NCBI GenBank assembly: GCA_030524065.1 | Contig: JAUNHF010000143.1 | Location: forward strand, 1 to 5,228 | Source of the DNA: Deinococcus sp. | GTDB taxonomy: Bacteria > Deinococcota > Deinococci > Deinococcales > Deinococcaceae | DNA length: 5,228 nucleotides | Reading direction: 5' to 3' | In this document: one piece after another, positions 5,062 through 5,228 of the stretch | Layout of the letters: the number at the start of each line of letters is the position of its first letter | Numbering within the stretch: the stretch's first letter is position 1 | Made by a program: the position numbers and the translations under genes | Notes under the pieces: generated by a model | Database searches by the model: none | What the model saw: only the letters and a program-made list of their open reading frames with translations | Told to the model about the DNA's origin: nothing

Positions 5062-5228
5062 ATGCTGGCCGCCTTTAGTGGACATCCTTTTCTGGCCGAA
5101 TTGGCGCTGCGCGACTGGGCGCAGCAGCGCGGCGTTCACCGTGCCGAGCTGACCCGCCTGAGCGGCGAGGAAGTCACGCCAGAAACGCTGGAGCCGCTGC
5201 TGGCCCCCAGCCTGTTTGGGGGCGGCGG
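5062..5228 (+). CDS. holA: DNA polymerase III subunit delta, N-terminal fragment (cut by right edge)
   Basis: The first 55 codons of a gene that runs off the window. The delta subunit is the part of the clamp loader that opens the beta sliding clamp during replication. The visible part fits domain I of HolA: a short strand leading into GHPFLAELALRDW (residues 7-19), where the family has its GxxxFL-type start, a predicted helix, and then LSGEEVTPETLEPLLAPSLFGGG (33-55), matching the family pattern of a polar loop, a leucine-rich helix and the LFG motif. ATG 5062 places these motifs at their usual distance from the N-terminus. The clamp-binding residues, which lie close to the region where the window ends, cannot all be judged. 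The call is by family pattern on a short fragment. Confidence 0.8.
   Translation, partial: MLAAFSGHPFLAELALRDWAQQRGVHRAELTRLSGEEVTPETLEPLLAPSLFGGG

Noticed and set aside
4387..5139. Minus-strand open frame of 250 codons across the secreted-protein gene and the start of holA
   Set aside because: It covers a strong plus-strand terminator and two supported genes, and its product has shadow-type composition.

Overview
The window looks like chromosomal DNA from a member of the Deinococcota, most likely a Deinococcus. This rests on the high GC content, strongly GC-biased third codon positions, SecD and SecF fused in one chain, an EtfD/FadF-type iron-sulfur membrane reductase, TTG starts with good Shine-Dalgarno sites beside genes that seem leaderless, and a HolA N-terminus of the type I associate with Deinococcus. 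It is an inference from content; no marker such as rRNA is present.

Layout. Positions 1 to 1059 (minus strand) carry most of the N-terminal half of an EtfD/FadF-like protein: a membrane domain, then the first 4Fe-4S cysteine motif. The reading frame is broken by one missing base near position 555, and the gene runs off the left edge. Positions 1060 to 1450 are a non-coding region between divergent genes. It holds a perfect 17-bp palindrome joined to a 15-bp tandem repeat, a 21-nt hairpin, and a separate 12-bp palindrome. On the plus strand follow a small single-pass membrane protein of unknown function (1451-1864) and, 71 bases later, secDF (1936-4221), which ends in a strong intrinsic terminator (4271-4301). 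Next come a secreted protein of unknown function (4408-4962) with its own terminator (4983-5031), and the first 55 codons of holA, the DNA polymerase III delta subunit (5062 to the right edge).

How the genes relate. The small membrane protein and secDF may be co-transcribed; SecDF uses the proton motive force to help complete Sec-dependent export. The secreted protein and holA each follow a terminator and a TANNNT hexamer placed 7 bases before the ATG, so they look like separate, possibly leaderless, units. The EtfD-like gene belongs to another pathway (fatty-acid oxidation electrons to menaquinone), and the palindromes upstream would suit control by a TetR-type repressor; that regulatory link is inference.

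I found no mobile element, CRISPR array, tRNA, rRNA or recognisable new multi-gene system. The points most worth checking are the frameshift in the EtfD-like gene and the palindrome cluster in front of it.
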